Shown: piece after piece, positions 17,743-24,462 of the stretch
Layout: every line of letters begins with the position of its first letter
How positions within the stretch are numbered: the first letter of the stretch is position 1
Origin: Curvibacter sp.
GTDB lineage: Bacteria > Pseudomonadota > Gammaproteobacteria > Burkholderiales > Burkholderiaceae_C
Direction: 5' to 3'
Assembly: GCA_019233055.1 (NCBI GenBank)
Contig: JAFAMV010000013.1
Location: 1 to 40,373, forward strand
DNA: 40,373 nucleotides
Program-made: the position numbers and the translations under genes
The notes under the pieces: generated by a model
The model's database searches: none
What the model saw: the letters and a program-made list of their open reading frames with translations, nothing else
Told to the model about the DNA's origin: nothing

Positions 17743-18553
17743 ACAACACCTCCGGCTCTCCCGCGCACTCATCGAGGATGCACATGAGCTGCCCGATGCT
17801 GGGGTTGCTCCGCCAGACCTGCTGCCGATGCAGGTGGGCGAAGACCCGCTGCCACACAGGCAACTGCAGCAGCTCGACCCCGCGATACTGCAATTGAGCC
17901 CAGTTGCCCTGCGCGAGTTGGCCCACGTATTCTGAAAACAAGGTGCGGGAAACGCCACAGAGGCGGGCGATCATCTGCTGGGACAGCGGCAGCAGCAGGC
18001 GATGGTGCCGCTCGCCTCCGTGAACGGCCATGGGCTGGCGCTGCTCGCCGAAACCTTCGGCGCACAGGGCCAGTCCGCCCACCACGCGCAAGGCGGAGTT
18101 GCTGCACTTGTTGACGATCAACAGCTTGGTCTGTTGCTGCATCTGCCGCGACAGCATGCCGACCAGGTGCCGGGCAAAGCCCGGATCGGCGTCCAGCAGG
18201 GCGCGGTAGACATCAGCCGGCAGGGTGAGCAGTTCGACGTCGGTGACGGCCACGTAGTCGACGCAGGCACGGCCGTCGCCTGACAGTTCCTGTCGCGCAA
18301 ACGAGCTGTTGCGGCCATGCAGGCTCAGGGGGTAGCCGCTGCCCGGCCCCAGATTGACGAGCTCGGCCACCATGCCATCCACGATGTAGCTCCAGTGGGT
18401 GATGGTTTCGCCATAGCGCCAGATCGGATCGCCGGCCCGCTTGGAGATCACCCGGCTCTGCCGGTTGGCCTCGAACGAAGCCGGTATCGCGATGCCCATG
18501 CGGGTATAGACCTGCAGGGTGAAGTCCTGCATGCGCTGGGTGACTTCAAACAT
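17735..18553 (-). CDS. Crp/Fnr-family transcriptional regulator
   Basis: The 272-residue protein has a cyclic-nucleotide-binding-like beta-roll (about 30-125; KRAGDPIWRYGETITHWSYIVDGMV), a dimerisation helix (126-150) and a Crp-type helix-turn-helix near 190-215 (LSQQMIARLCGVSRTLFSEYV). The ligand-pocket signature of cAMP-binding Crp is not evident, and no N-terminal Fnr cysteine cluster is seen, so the signal is unknown. About 40 residues extend past the recognition helix. ATG 18553 has GGGAG 6 nt upstream. That start site lies inside an inverted repeat (18551-18613), which could control translation. It overlaps the following unknown gene by 8 bp. Confidence 0.9.
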   Translation of the reverse strand: MFEVTQRMQDFTLQVYTRMGIAIPASFEANRQSRVISKRAGDPIWRYGETITHWSYIVDGMVAELVNLGPGSGYPLSLHGRNSSFARQELSGDGRACVDYVAVTDVELLTLPADVYRALLDADPGFARHLVGMLSRQMQQQTKLLIVNKCSNSALRVVGGLALCAEGFGEQRQPMAVHGGERHHRLLLPLSQQMIARLCGVSRTLFSEYVGQLAQGNWAQLQYRGVELLQLPVWQRVFAHLHRQQVWRSNPSIGQLMCILDECAGEPEVLCG

Positions 18554-18613
18554 GGCGGACTCCCGGCCCCAGGCGGCCACGCCGGCTCTGACAAGGATCG
18601 GGGAGTCGCCATG
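18551..18613 (-). promoter_or_regulatory. Inverted repeat enclosing the Shine-Dalgarno and start codon of the Crp/Fnr-like gene
   Basis: CATGGCGGACTCCC (18551-18564) and GGGAGTCGCCATG (18601-18613) are inverted copies differing by one extra base. In the minus-strand mRNA, the GGGAG ribosome binding site and the start codon would pair with the upstream arm across a loop of about 36 nt. This would hide the start site unless the hairpin is opened. Confidence 0.55.
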
Positions 18614-18673
18614 ACAAGGGATGAATCAACATGCACAAGCCTTCCGACACGGATGTACGGGATGCGGTGCGCT

Positions 18674-18735
18674 GGGCCGCCCTCGGCGGCCCACTTCGGC
18701 GGGTTATTCCGCCCGAAGGCCCGCAGACTTGCGGG
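18674..18735. other. Three consecutive GC-rich hairpins in the spacer upstream of the Crp/Fnr-like gene
   Basis: In 62 bp there are three adjacent stems. The first is GGGCCGCC-CTC-GGCGGCCC (18674-18692). The second is CTTCGGCGG paired with CCGCCCGAAG (18694-18718, one bulge). The third is CCCGCA-GACT-TGCGGG (18720-18735). The whole spacer, 18554-18847, has no gene I can support. The hairpins could be a structured leader, a small RNA, or termination signals for the PIN gene. Confidence 0.45.
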
Positions 18736-18779
18736 GGCACCCAGGCTGTCGATGTTGTTGGATGCGGCGGGAGTCACGA

Positions 18780-18811
18780 TGTTTGACTGTGCAAGGTCGA
18801 ACAGTCAAACA
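18780..18811. promoter_or_regulatory. Perfect 11-bp inverted repeat, possible operator
   Basis: TGTTTGACTGT and ACAGTCAAACA flank a 10-bp spacer. The element is AT-rich against its surroundings. It lies 36 bp past the PIN gene stop and about 230 bp upstream of the Crp/Fnr-like gene. The symmetry suggests a dimeric DNA-binding protein. It matches neither the FNR (TTGAT-N4-ATCAA) nor the Crp consensus. Confidence 0.5.
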
Positions 18812-18847
18812 GTAAGAAGTGTTTTTAGTTGCGCATGCACCCATGCA

Positions 18848-19270
18848 TCAGGTCGACGGCTCGAACCGGTCCTGCGTCCGGACGCCCGCCGTGGCCAGGC
18901 GGCGACGCATGCACAGCACCGCCTGGTCCTTGCTCAGCAACAGGCTGGCATGGGTGACCGCGAGATCGATGAACTTCTGGTCATCGGGGTCCTTGCAGGT
19001 CCAGGCGGCCTTGGGAGGCACCGGCATCAGCCGGGCCTGCCGGTCGAAGGCCTGCAGGACCTGCGATGCGGTCAGGCCATGGAACTGCCTGCGGCGCACG
19101 ATCTGCGGGTAGTCGAGCACCCGGGCCAATTCCTCGCGCATCGGCGGCGTGGCGATCCAGACCGACTCGTCGGACTCCAGACGCTGGCGCAGAGGTTCGG
19201 TGGCCGGATCGGCGAAGACCAGCAGGTCCAGGACGATGTTGGTGTCGAGCACCACGGTGGCCAGGCTCAT
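18848..19270 (-). CDS. PIN-domain protein (PilT/VapC-like, toxin-type family)
   Basis: The 140-residue protein has the PIN nuclease layout: VVLDTNIVLDLL with the first acidic residue Asp9, REELARVL (Glu46/47), CKDPDDQKFIDLA (Asp94-97) and LLSKDQAVL (Asp115). All four acidic positions expected for metal-dependent RNA cleavage are present. Proteins of this type are often annotated as toxin components, but no antitoxin gene is adjacent. Instead the ATG overlaps the stop of the rRNA-methyltransferase-like gene in ATGA (19267-19270), implying translational coupling. It may be an RNA-processing or housekeeping nuclease rather than a toxin; this is inference. Confidence 0.88.
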   Translation of the reverse strand: MSLATVVLDTNIVLDLLVFADPATEPLRQRLESDESVWIATPPMREELARVLDYPQIVRRRQFHGLTASQVLQAFDRQARLMPVPPKAAWTCKDPDDQKFIDLAVTHASLLLSKDQAVLCMRRRLATAGVRTQDRFEPST

Positions 19271-20529
19271 GCCGGCGCATCCGCCGCGCCGGGCGCGCGT
19301 TCGCGGGCGCTGCCGCGCACCATGTCGAAGCGGAACAGCCGGCATTCGATCGGGCCATTCCACATGGGCACCCGGCGCGACTCCTTGAGCCGCATGCGGC
19401 CGGGCAGCTTGAGGTCCGGGGTGAGCATCCAGGCGGTCCAGCCGGCATAGTTCTTCTTCCAGTGGGTCGCCAGCTGGGCGAAGAATTCGCTGCCATCCTC
19501 GGTCTGCGCCACTTCGCGCACCTGACGGGTCCCCCCTTGGCCCAGGGCCTTGCGGCCGGCCACACCGGCGGCCTCGATGCGTTCGCCATAGGGGGGGTTG
19601 AGCAGCATGACGCCCGGTTGCTCGCAGGGGGGCATGCGCTGCAAGGCATCGCCGCCGCGCAGTTGCAGCGCATGGGCCACGCCGGCCCGGTCGGCATTCC
19701 TCTGCGCGAAGTCGACCATGCGGAAGGCCACATCGCTGCCGAAGACCGGCACGGCCGGCGGGCGCTGTGCCGCCGCCGCCTCGTCCTTGAGCGCGGCCCA
19801 GACATGGGCCTGGTAGGGCAGCAGCTTTTCGAAGGCAAAGCGCCGTTGGGCCCCCGCCGCGATGCCGCAGGCGATCTGGGCGGCCTCGATGGCGATGGTG
19901 CCGCTGCCACAGCAGGGGTCGTAGAGGGGCGCCGGGGCCTCGCCCAGCGGGTCCCAGCCGCTGGCCGCGATCATCGCGGCGGCCAAGGTCTCCTTGAGCG
20001 GCGCGTCGCCCTTGTCCTCGCGCCAGCCGCGCTTGAACAACGGCTCGCCCGAGGTGTCGATGTAGAGGGTGGCGCCGTCGGTGGTCAGATGCAGGTAGAT
20101 GCGCACATCGGGCCACTGGGTGTTGACATCGGGACGGGCCCCGGTCTTGTGGCGGAAACGGTCCGCGATCGCGTCCTTCACCTTGAGCGCCGCGAAGTTC
20201 AGGCTGGTCAGCGGGCTGTGCTGGGCGGTCACCTCGACCTTGAAGCTCTGCCGGGTGGTGAACCAGATCTCCCAGGCCACGGCGCTGGCCGCCTCATAGA
20301 GGTCGCGCTCGTTGCGGTACATCGTGTGGGACAGCTGCACCAGCACCCGCTGGGCCAGGCGGCTGTACAGGTTGAGGCGCAGCGCGTCGCGCCAGGAAGC
20401 CCGGGCCAGTACGCCGCCCCGGCCGGTGAGCAGGTCTTCGCCGGTCAGGCCGGTGATGCGGTGGACCTCATCGGCCAGGAAACCCTCGACGCCGGCGGCA
20501 CAGGGCAGAAACAGTTGCAGTTGGTTCAC
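19267..20529 (-). CDS. THUMP-domain class I RNA methyltransferase (RlmL-type)
   Basis: The 420-residue protein fits the RlmL/YcbY N-terminal type that methylates the exocyclic amine of a guanine in 23S rRNA with S-adenosylmethionine. It has a THUMP RNA-binding domain (about 50-160), the SAM-binding segment YDPCCGSGTIAIEAA (203-217) and the catalytic NPPYGER (311-317). It lacks the C-terminal RlmK part found in E. coli. GTG 20529 was chosen because the family N-terminus (NQLQLFLPCAAGVEGFLADEV) begins there; the ribosome binding site (GGAAAG) is weak. It follows rpoN by 47 bp and is coupled to the PIN gene. Confidence 0.9.
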   Translation of the reverse strand: MNQLQLFLPCAAGVEGFLADEVHRITGLTGEDLLTGRGGVLARASWRDALRLNLYSRLAQRVLVQLSHTMYRNERDLYEAASAVAWEIWFTTRQSFKVEVTAQHSPLTSLNFAALKVKDAIADRFRHKTGARPDVNTQWPDVRIYLHLTTDGATLYIDTSGEPLFKRGWREDKGDAPLKETLAAAMIAASGWDPLGEAPAPLYDPCCGSGTIAIEAAQIACGIAAGAQRRFAFEKLLPYQAHVWAALKDEAAAAQRPPAVPVFGSDVAFRMVDFAQRNADRAGVAHALQLRGGDALQRMPPCEQPGVMLLNPPYGERIEAAGVAGRKALGQGGTRQVREVAQTEDGSEFFAQLATHWKKNYAGWTAWMLTPDLKLPGRMRLKESRRVPMWNGPIECRLFRFDMVRGSARERAPGAADAPA

Positions 20530-20576
20530 GGTGATTCTTTCCGGCCGGGCCGGGCGGCGGCAGGGCCGCCGACGGG

Positions 20577-22160
20577 TCAGAGGGCTTTTCTCAGGTTGGC
20601 GGGCGCAATGCGCAGCGCCTCGCGGTATTTGGCGACCGTGCGCCTTGCGCATTCGATACCCTGCTCCTTGAGCATCTCGGAAATCTGGTTGTCCGACAAG
20701 GGCTTCTTGGCACTTTCGGAGGACACGAACTGCTTGATCAGGGCGCGCACCGCCGTGCTGGACGCATTGCCGCCGGTCTCGGTGCCCAGCGCCGAGCCGA
20801 AGAAATACTTGAGCTCGAAGGTCCCGAAGGGCGTCCCCATGTATTTGGCCGTGGTGACGCGGCTGATGGTGGATTCGTGCAGTCCGAGTTCGTCGGCGAT
20901 CTCGCGCAGCACCAGCGGACGCATGGCCAGTTCGCCGTGCACGAAGAAATTCTTCTGGCGCTCGACGATGGCATTGGAGACCCGCAGGATGGTGTCGAAG
21001 CGCTGCTGGATGTTCTTGATGAACCAGCGCGCCTCCTGCAGCCGCTGCTGCAGCGCCGCATGGCCTTCGCCCTTGTGCGAGCGCAGCGCGCTGGCATAGA
21101 TGTCGTGCACCTTGAGCCGGGGCATGACCTCGGTGTTGAGCTGCACCCGGAAACGGGCCTGGGTACCGCGGCCGACCTTGGTCACCAGCACATCGGGCAC
21201 GATGATGTTGCGCTCGACGTCGACGAAGCGCCGCCCCGGCTTGGGCTCCAGGCGGGTCAGCAGGCCCAGGCCGGCACGGATGCGTTCATCGTTCTCGCCG
21301 CACAGTTGCTGCAGGCGCTTGACGTCGCGGCGGGCCAGCAATTCGAGCGGCTGGGCGCAGAGCTTGATCGCCACCTCCAGGATCTCGGGGCGCAGTTCGT
21401 CGCCGCCATCCCGACCGGCCTGCAGCTCGCGCACCTGCAAGGTGAGGCATTCGCGCAGGTCCCGGGCGCCGACGCCGGCCGGCTCCAGGCTCTGCAGCAG
21501 GCGCAGGGCCACGGTGAAATGGTGCACCAGTTCGTCGAGCTGCTCTTCGTCGTCGCCGGCCAGCGTGCGGGCCAGTTCGGTGAGTGGCTCTTCCAGGTAG
21601 CCGTCGTCGTTGAGGGACTCGATCAGAAAGCCCAGCGCGGCAGCATCCTCGGCCGACAGCCGGAGCGCCAGGGCCTGACGGTGCAGGTGCTGCTGCAGCG
21701 TCTCCTGGCTGCGCGCAAGCTCTGTGGCGTCGACTTCGCCGTCCTCGCCCTGCTTGGCCCGGCTCGGCGGGGCGTCGCTGCCCCATTCGCTGTCGTCAGG
21801 CGAGAGGTCGGACTGGCCGTCGCCCTCCCAGTCGGGCAGGTCGTCGGCGGCAGCGGTCGGCGCCTCGGTGTCCACAGCCCCGGATTCGGTCGCTGTGCCG
21901 ACCGTGTCCTTGACCGATGCGGGGACGGACTCGGCCTCGCCCGGCTCGTCGTCGCGGACCGGCACATCGGCATGGCTGAGGCCGAATTCTTCGCGCACCG
22001 CCTCGTCGGCGGTGAGTTCGAGGAAGGGGTTCTCGTCGAGCATCTGCTCGACCTCCTGGCTCAACTCGAGGGTCGACAACTGCAGCAGGCGGATCGACTG
22101 CTGCAGCTGCGGGGTGAGCGCGAGGTGCTGGGAGACGCGGAGCGAAAGGCCCTGTTTCAT
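20577..22160 (-). CDS. rpoN: RNA polymerase sigma-54 factor
   Basis: RpoN directs RNA polymerase to -24/-12 promoters and needs an AAA+ activator. Region I is the glutamine/leucine-rich start (MKQGLSLRVSQHLALTPQLQ). Region II (about 52-146) is long, acidic and unconserved. The core-binding and DNA-binding parts follow. The diagnostic RpoN box ARRTVAKYRE is at 505-514, near the C-terminus. At 527 residues the protein is longer than E. coli RpoN (477), mostly through region II. ATG 22160 lies 2 bp beyond the lptB stop; an in-frame GTG at 22166 is possible. Position after lptA-lptB is the common proteobacterial arrangement. Confidence 0.97.
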   Translation of the reverse strand: MKQGLSLRVSQHLALTPQLQQSIRLLQLSTLELSQEVEQMLDENPFLELTADEAVREEFGLSHADVPVRDDEPGEAESVPASVKDTVGTATESGAVDTEAPTAAADDLPDWEGDGQSDLSPDDSEWGSDAPPSRAKQGEDGEVDATELARSQETLQQHLHRQALALRLSAEDAAALGFLIESLNDDGYLEEPLTELARTLAGDDEEQLDELVHHFTVALRLLQSLEPAGVGARDLRECLTLQVRELQAGRDGGDELRPEILEVAIKLCAQPLELLARRDVKRLQQLCGENDERIRAGLGLLTRLEPKPGRRFVDVERNIIVPDVLVTKVGRGTQARFRVQLNTEVMPRLKVHDIYASALRSHKGEGHAALQQRLQEARWFIKNIQQRFDTILRVSNAIVERQKNFFVHGELAMRPLVLREIADELGLHESTISRVTTAKYMGTPFGTFELKYFFGSALGTETGGNASSTAVRALIKQFVSSESAKKPLSDNQISEMLKEQGIECARRTVAKYREALRIAPANLRKAL

Positions 22161-22162
22161 GC

Positions 22163-22948
22163 TCACATGCGGAAATGTTCGCCGAGGTAGACCCGCCGGA
22201 CGTCGGCGTTCTCCACGATCTCGGAGGGCGTGCCCTTGGCCAGCACATGGCCGTCGCTGATGATGAAGGCGTGGTCGCAGATGCCCAGCGTCTCGCGCAC
22301 GTTGTGGTCGGTGATCAGCACGCCGATGCCGCGCGACTTGAGGAATCCGACGATGCGCTGGATCTCGATCACCGCGATCGGGTCGATGCCGGCAAAGGGC
22401 TCGTCCAGCAGGATGAACCGGGGTTGGGTGGCCAGCGCCCGGGCGATCTCGACGCGGCGGCGCTCGCCGCCGGACAGGGCCAGGGCCGGCGAGTCACGCA
22501 GATGGTCCACCCGCAGGTCTTCCAGCAGCCCCTGCAGGCGCTGTTCGATGGTGGCCTTGTCGAGCGGGCGCCCATCTTCGTCCTGCTGCAGTTCAAGGAC
22601 CGCCTGGACGTTCTCGGCCACGCTGAGCTTGCGGAAGATCGACGCTTCCTGGGGCAGGTAGCTGAGGCCGAGCCGCGAGCGGCGGTGGATCGGCATGTGG
22701 CCGATCTGCTGACCGTCCATGGAAATGTCGCCGGCGTCGGAACGCACCAGACCGACGATCATGTAGAACGAGGTGGTCTTGCCAGCCCCGTTGGGCCCCA
22801 GCAGGCCCACGACCTCGCCTTTGGCGACCGACAGCGAGACGTCTTTCACCACCTTGCGGCTGCCATAGGCCTTGCGCAGGTGCCGCGCTTCGAGCCGGCT
22901 GGGCAGCTGGCCGGCCAGGGCCGGAATTTCCGACGGGGCCCCGCTCAC
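22163..22948 (-). CDS. lptB: Lipopolysaccharide transport ATPase
   Basis: LptB is the cytoplasmic ATPase that powers extraction of LPS from the inner membrane with LptFG. The 261 residues contain Walker A GPNGAGKTT (51-59), the Q-loop in YLPQEASIF, signature LSGGE (158-162), Walker B ILLDE (179-183) and the H-loop in LITDHNVRE. The C-terminus, VRRVYLGEHF, is typical of LptB. GTG 22948 is used as start and overlaps the lptA stop in GTGA. The N-terminus has about 15 extra residues before the conserved ARHLRKAYG. Confidence 0.97.
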   Translation of the reverse strand: MSGAPSEIPALAGQLPSRLEARHLRKAYGSRKVVKDVSLSVAKGEVVGLLGPNGAGKTTSFYMIVGLVRSDAGDISMDGQQIGHMPIHRRSRLGLSYLPQEASIFRKLSVAENVQAVLELQQDEDGRPLDKATIEQRLQGLLEDLRVDHLRDSPALALSGGERRRVEIARALATQPRFILLDEPFAGIDPIAVIEIQRIVGFLKSRGIGVLITDHNVRETLGICDHAFIISDGHVLAKGTPSEIVENADVRRVYLGEHFRM

Positions 22949-23583
22949 GGCTTGCCTCCGTCCATCGACTTGGACGGGCGCAGCGCCGGCAGGGCAGGCG
23001 TGGTCTCGGCCGGGGTGGTGGCGGCCTCGTCGGCGGCCGGCCCGCGCGGCGACAGCATGGCCCGGACCCGGTTGCCCGAAGGCTGTGCGGCCACGTTCTT
23101 GGGGGCTTTCAGGCCATCGACCGTGAACACGTCGGTCACGTTGTCATAGACGATGATGTCCCCGGTCACCTGATCGGCCAAGGCAGTGCCGCGGTAGCGC
23201 CGCAACTCGCCCCGCTTGATGAACTTGACGTTGTCGACGCGGCCGTCGTATTCGATGGTCTCGCCTTCGCCTTCGATGTATTCCTCGCCGCCGTCGCGCT
23301 TCTGGCGGTAGAAGGCCCGTTGGCCGGCAGCCGCCGTCACCACGCCGTACTGGTAGCCCTCGGCATCCTGGCGCACATCGAGGCGCTCGCCACGGATCAC
23401 GATGGTCCCCTTGGTCATGACGACGCGGCCGGTGAAGACGCTGACCTGGTTGAGGTCATCGTGCCGGAGGTTGTCCGACTCGATGTTCATCGGCTTGCCG
23501 CGGTCGGCACGCTCTGCCCAGGCCCCCGTTCCAGCCAGGCAGGCCAGGGCGAACAACACAGTGGAGACGAAAGCAGTTTTCAT
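22945..23583 (-). CDS. lptA: Periplasmic lipopolysaccharide-bridge protein LptA
   Basis: LptA forms the periplasmic bridge that carries LPS to the outer membrane. The 212-residue protein has a signal peptide (MKTAFVSTVLFALACLAGTGAWA) and the OstA/LptA beta-jellyroll domain (about 30-150: NIESDNLRHDDLNQVSVFTGRVVMTKG, IRGERLDVRQD, VKFIKRGELRRYRG). The tail from about 165 is rich in Ala, Pro and Thr. ATG 23583 begins the signal peptide and lacks a strong Shine-Dalgarno. lptC, which usually precedes lptA, is not here; dsbA and a terminator occupy that position. Confidence 0.95.
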   Translation of the reverse strand: MKTAFVSTVLFALACLAGTGAWAERADRGKPMNIESDNLRHDDLNQVSVFTGRVVMTKGTIVIRGERLDVRQDAEGYQYGVVTAAAGQRAFYRQKRDGGEEYIEGEGETIEYDGRVDNVKFIKRGELRRYRGTALADQVTGDIIVYDNVTDVFTVDGLKAPKNVAAQPSGNRVRAMLSPRGPAADEAATTPAETTPALPALRPSKSMDGGKP

Positions 23584-23605
23584 AGAGGCACGTTTCTTGC
23601 AATCG

Positions 23606-23611
23606 ATTGTA
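23606..23611 (-). promoter_or_regulatory. Possible -10 box of the lptA-lptB-rpoN operon
   Basis: On the minus strand TACAAT lies 22 nt before the lptA ATG and just downstream of the dsbA terminator, as expected for a new operon. No good -35 is visible at 16-18 bp. Confidence 0.4.
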
Positions 23612-23641
23612 CCGACCCCAGGCGGCCAATCCTTGCTCGGG

Positions 23642-23668
23642 CAAGAAAAAGCCCGCACAGGTGCGGGC
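23642..23668 (-). terminator. Rho-independent terminator after dsbA
   Basis: On the minus strand a perfect 7-bp stem (GCCCGCA, loop CCTG, TGCGGGC) is followed by five T residues and then CTT. It lies about 35 bp beyond the dsbA stop. Another perfect palindrome, CCGGCGCGCCGG (23689-23700), immediately follows the stop. Confidence 0.85.
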
Positions 23669-23700
23669 CGTCAGGGAAAGACGGAAGGCCGGCGCGCCGG

Positions 23701-24354
23701 TCAGTGCGCCTTGCGCGCTTCCGCGATCAGTTGCTCGGTCAGTTGCAGGGCTGCGGTCATGCTGCCGGTCATGGTCCCGTCGGTGAGATAGCGTCCGGCG
23801 ATGCCGATGGCGGGCACGCCGTCGAGCTTGTAGGCATCGACGATCTGGTTGGCGCGCTTGACCTTGCCGGCCACCGCAAACGACTTGTAGAACGAGAGGA
23901 ACTTGTCCTTGTCGATGCCTTGCTTGACCACCCAGTCGACGATGGCGTCATCGCCGACGACCCGCAGGTGCTCGACGTGGATGGCGTTGAAGATCTTCTG
24001 CTGCAGTTCGTCGACCTTGCCCATGGCTTCGAGCGCGTAATAGAGCCGCTGCTTGGGCTCGAAGTCGGCCAGGAAGGGCACCGGCACGCGGCGGAAGTTC
24101 ACATCCTTGGGCAGCTTCTTGAGCCAGGCCTCGAGTTCGGGCTCGAAATGGGCGCAGTGCGGGCAGTTGTACGAGAAGAATTCCAGCACCTCGATGCGGC
24201 CCGCCGGGCTGTCCACCGGCGCCGGCGTGCTCAGCACGGTGTAGTCCTTGCCGGCCTTGAAAGCACCCTGGGCACGGGCCGGCAGGGTGGACAGCAGACC
24301 CGCAGAGCCGGCCGAGGCGGCCACCACGGCCAGCGAAAAATCACGACGTTTCAT
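23701..24354 (-). CDS. dsbA: Thiol:disulfide interchange protein DsbA
   Basis: DsbA introduces disulfide bonds into periplasmic proteins. The 217-residue protein has the thioredoxin-fold active site FFSYNCPHCAHF with Cys64 and Cys67, the helical insertion, and the cis-proline loop in GVPAIGI. The signal sequence begins MKRRDFSLAVVAAS and carries a twin-arginine pattern, so Tat export is possible, though a Sec route cannot be excluded. ATG 24354 has GAGAGG about 8 nt upstream. It lies 108 bp after the SPOR gene. A strong terminator follows, separating it from lptA. Confidence 0.96.
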   Translation of the reverse strand: MKRRDFSLAVVAASAGSAGLLSTLPARAQGAFKAGKDYTVLSTPAPVDSPAGRIEVLEFFSYNCPHCAHFEPELEAWLKKLPKDVNFRRVPVPFLADFEPKQRLYYALEAMGKVDELQQKIFNAIHVEHLRVVGDDAIVDWVVKQGIDKDKFLSFYKSFAVAGKVKRANQIVDAYKLDGVPAIGIAGRYLTDGTMTGSMTAALQLTEQLIAEARKAH

Positions 24355-24462
24355 CAAAAAAACCTCTCATGGTTGGGTGTTCGGCCGGTTGGAAGGCCGG
24401 GCCGTCAAAAAGTTCTGCCGGGCTCAGAGGCTGCCGCGCGGGCCGCCGCCCGGATCGGCCCC

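Noticed and set aside
18780-18811. LexA, FNR or Crp operator
   Set aside because: The distance between half sites does not fit any of the three consensus patterns.
18848-19270. Complete toxin-antitoxin locus
   Set aside because: No antitoxin-sized gene lies next to the PIN gene. The upstream partner is an rRNA methyltransferase.
18611-19450. Plus-strand frame starting at the inverted GGGAG-ATG copy
   Set aside because: Beyond 18847 it is antisense to the PIN gene. The part in the spacer has no recognisable domain, and the ATG is explained by the inverted repeat.
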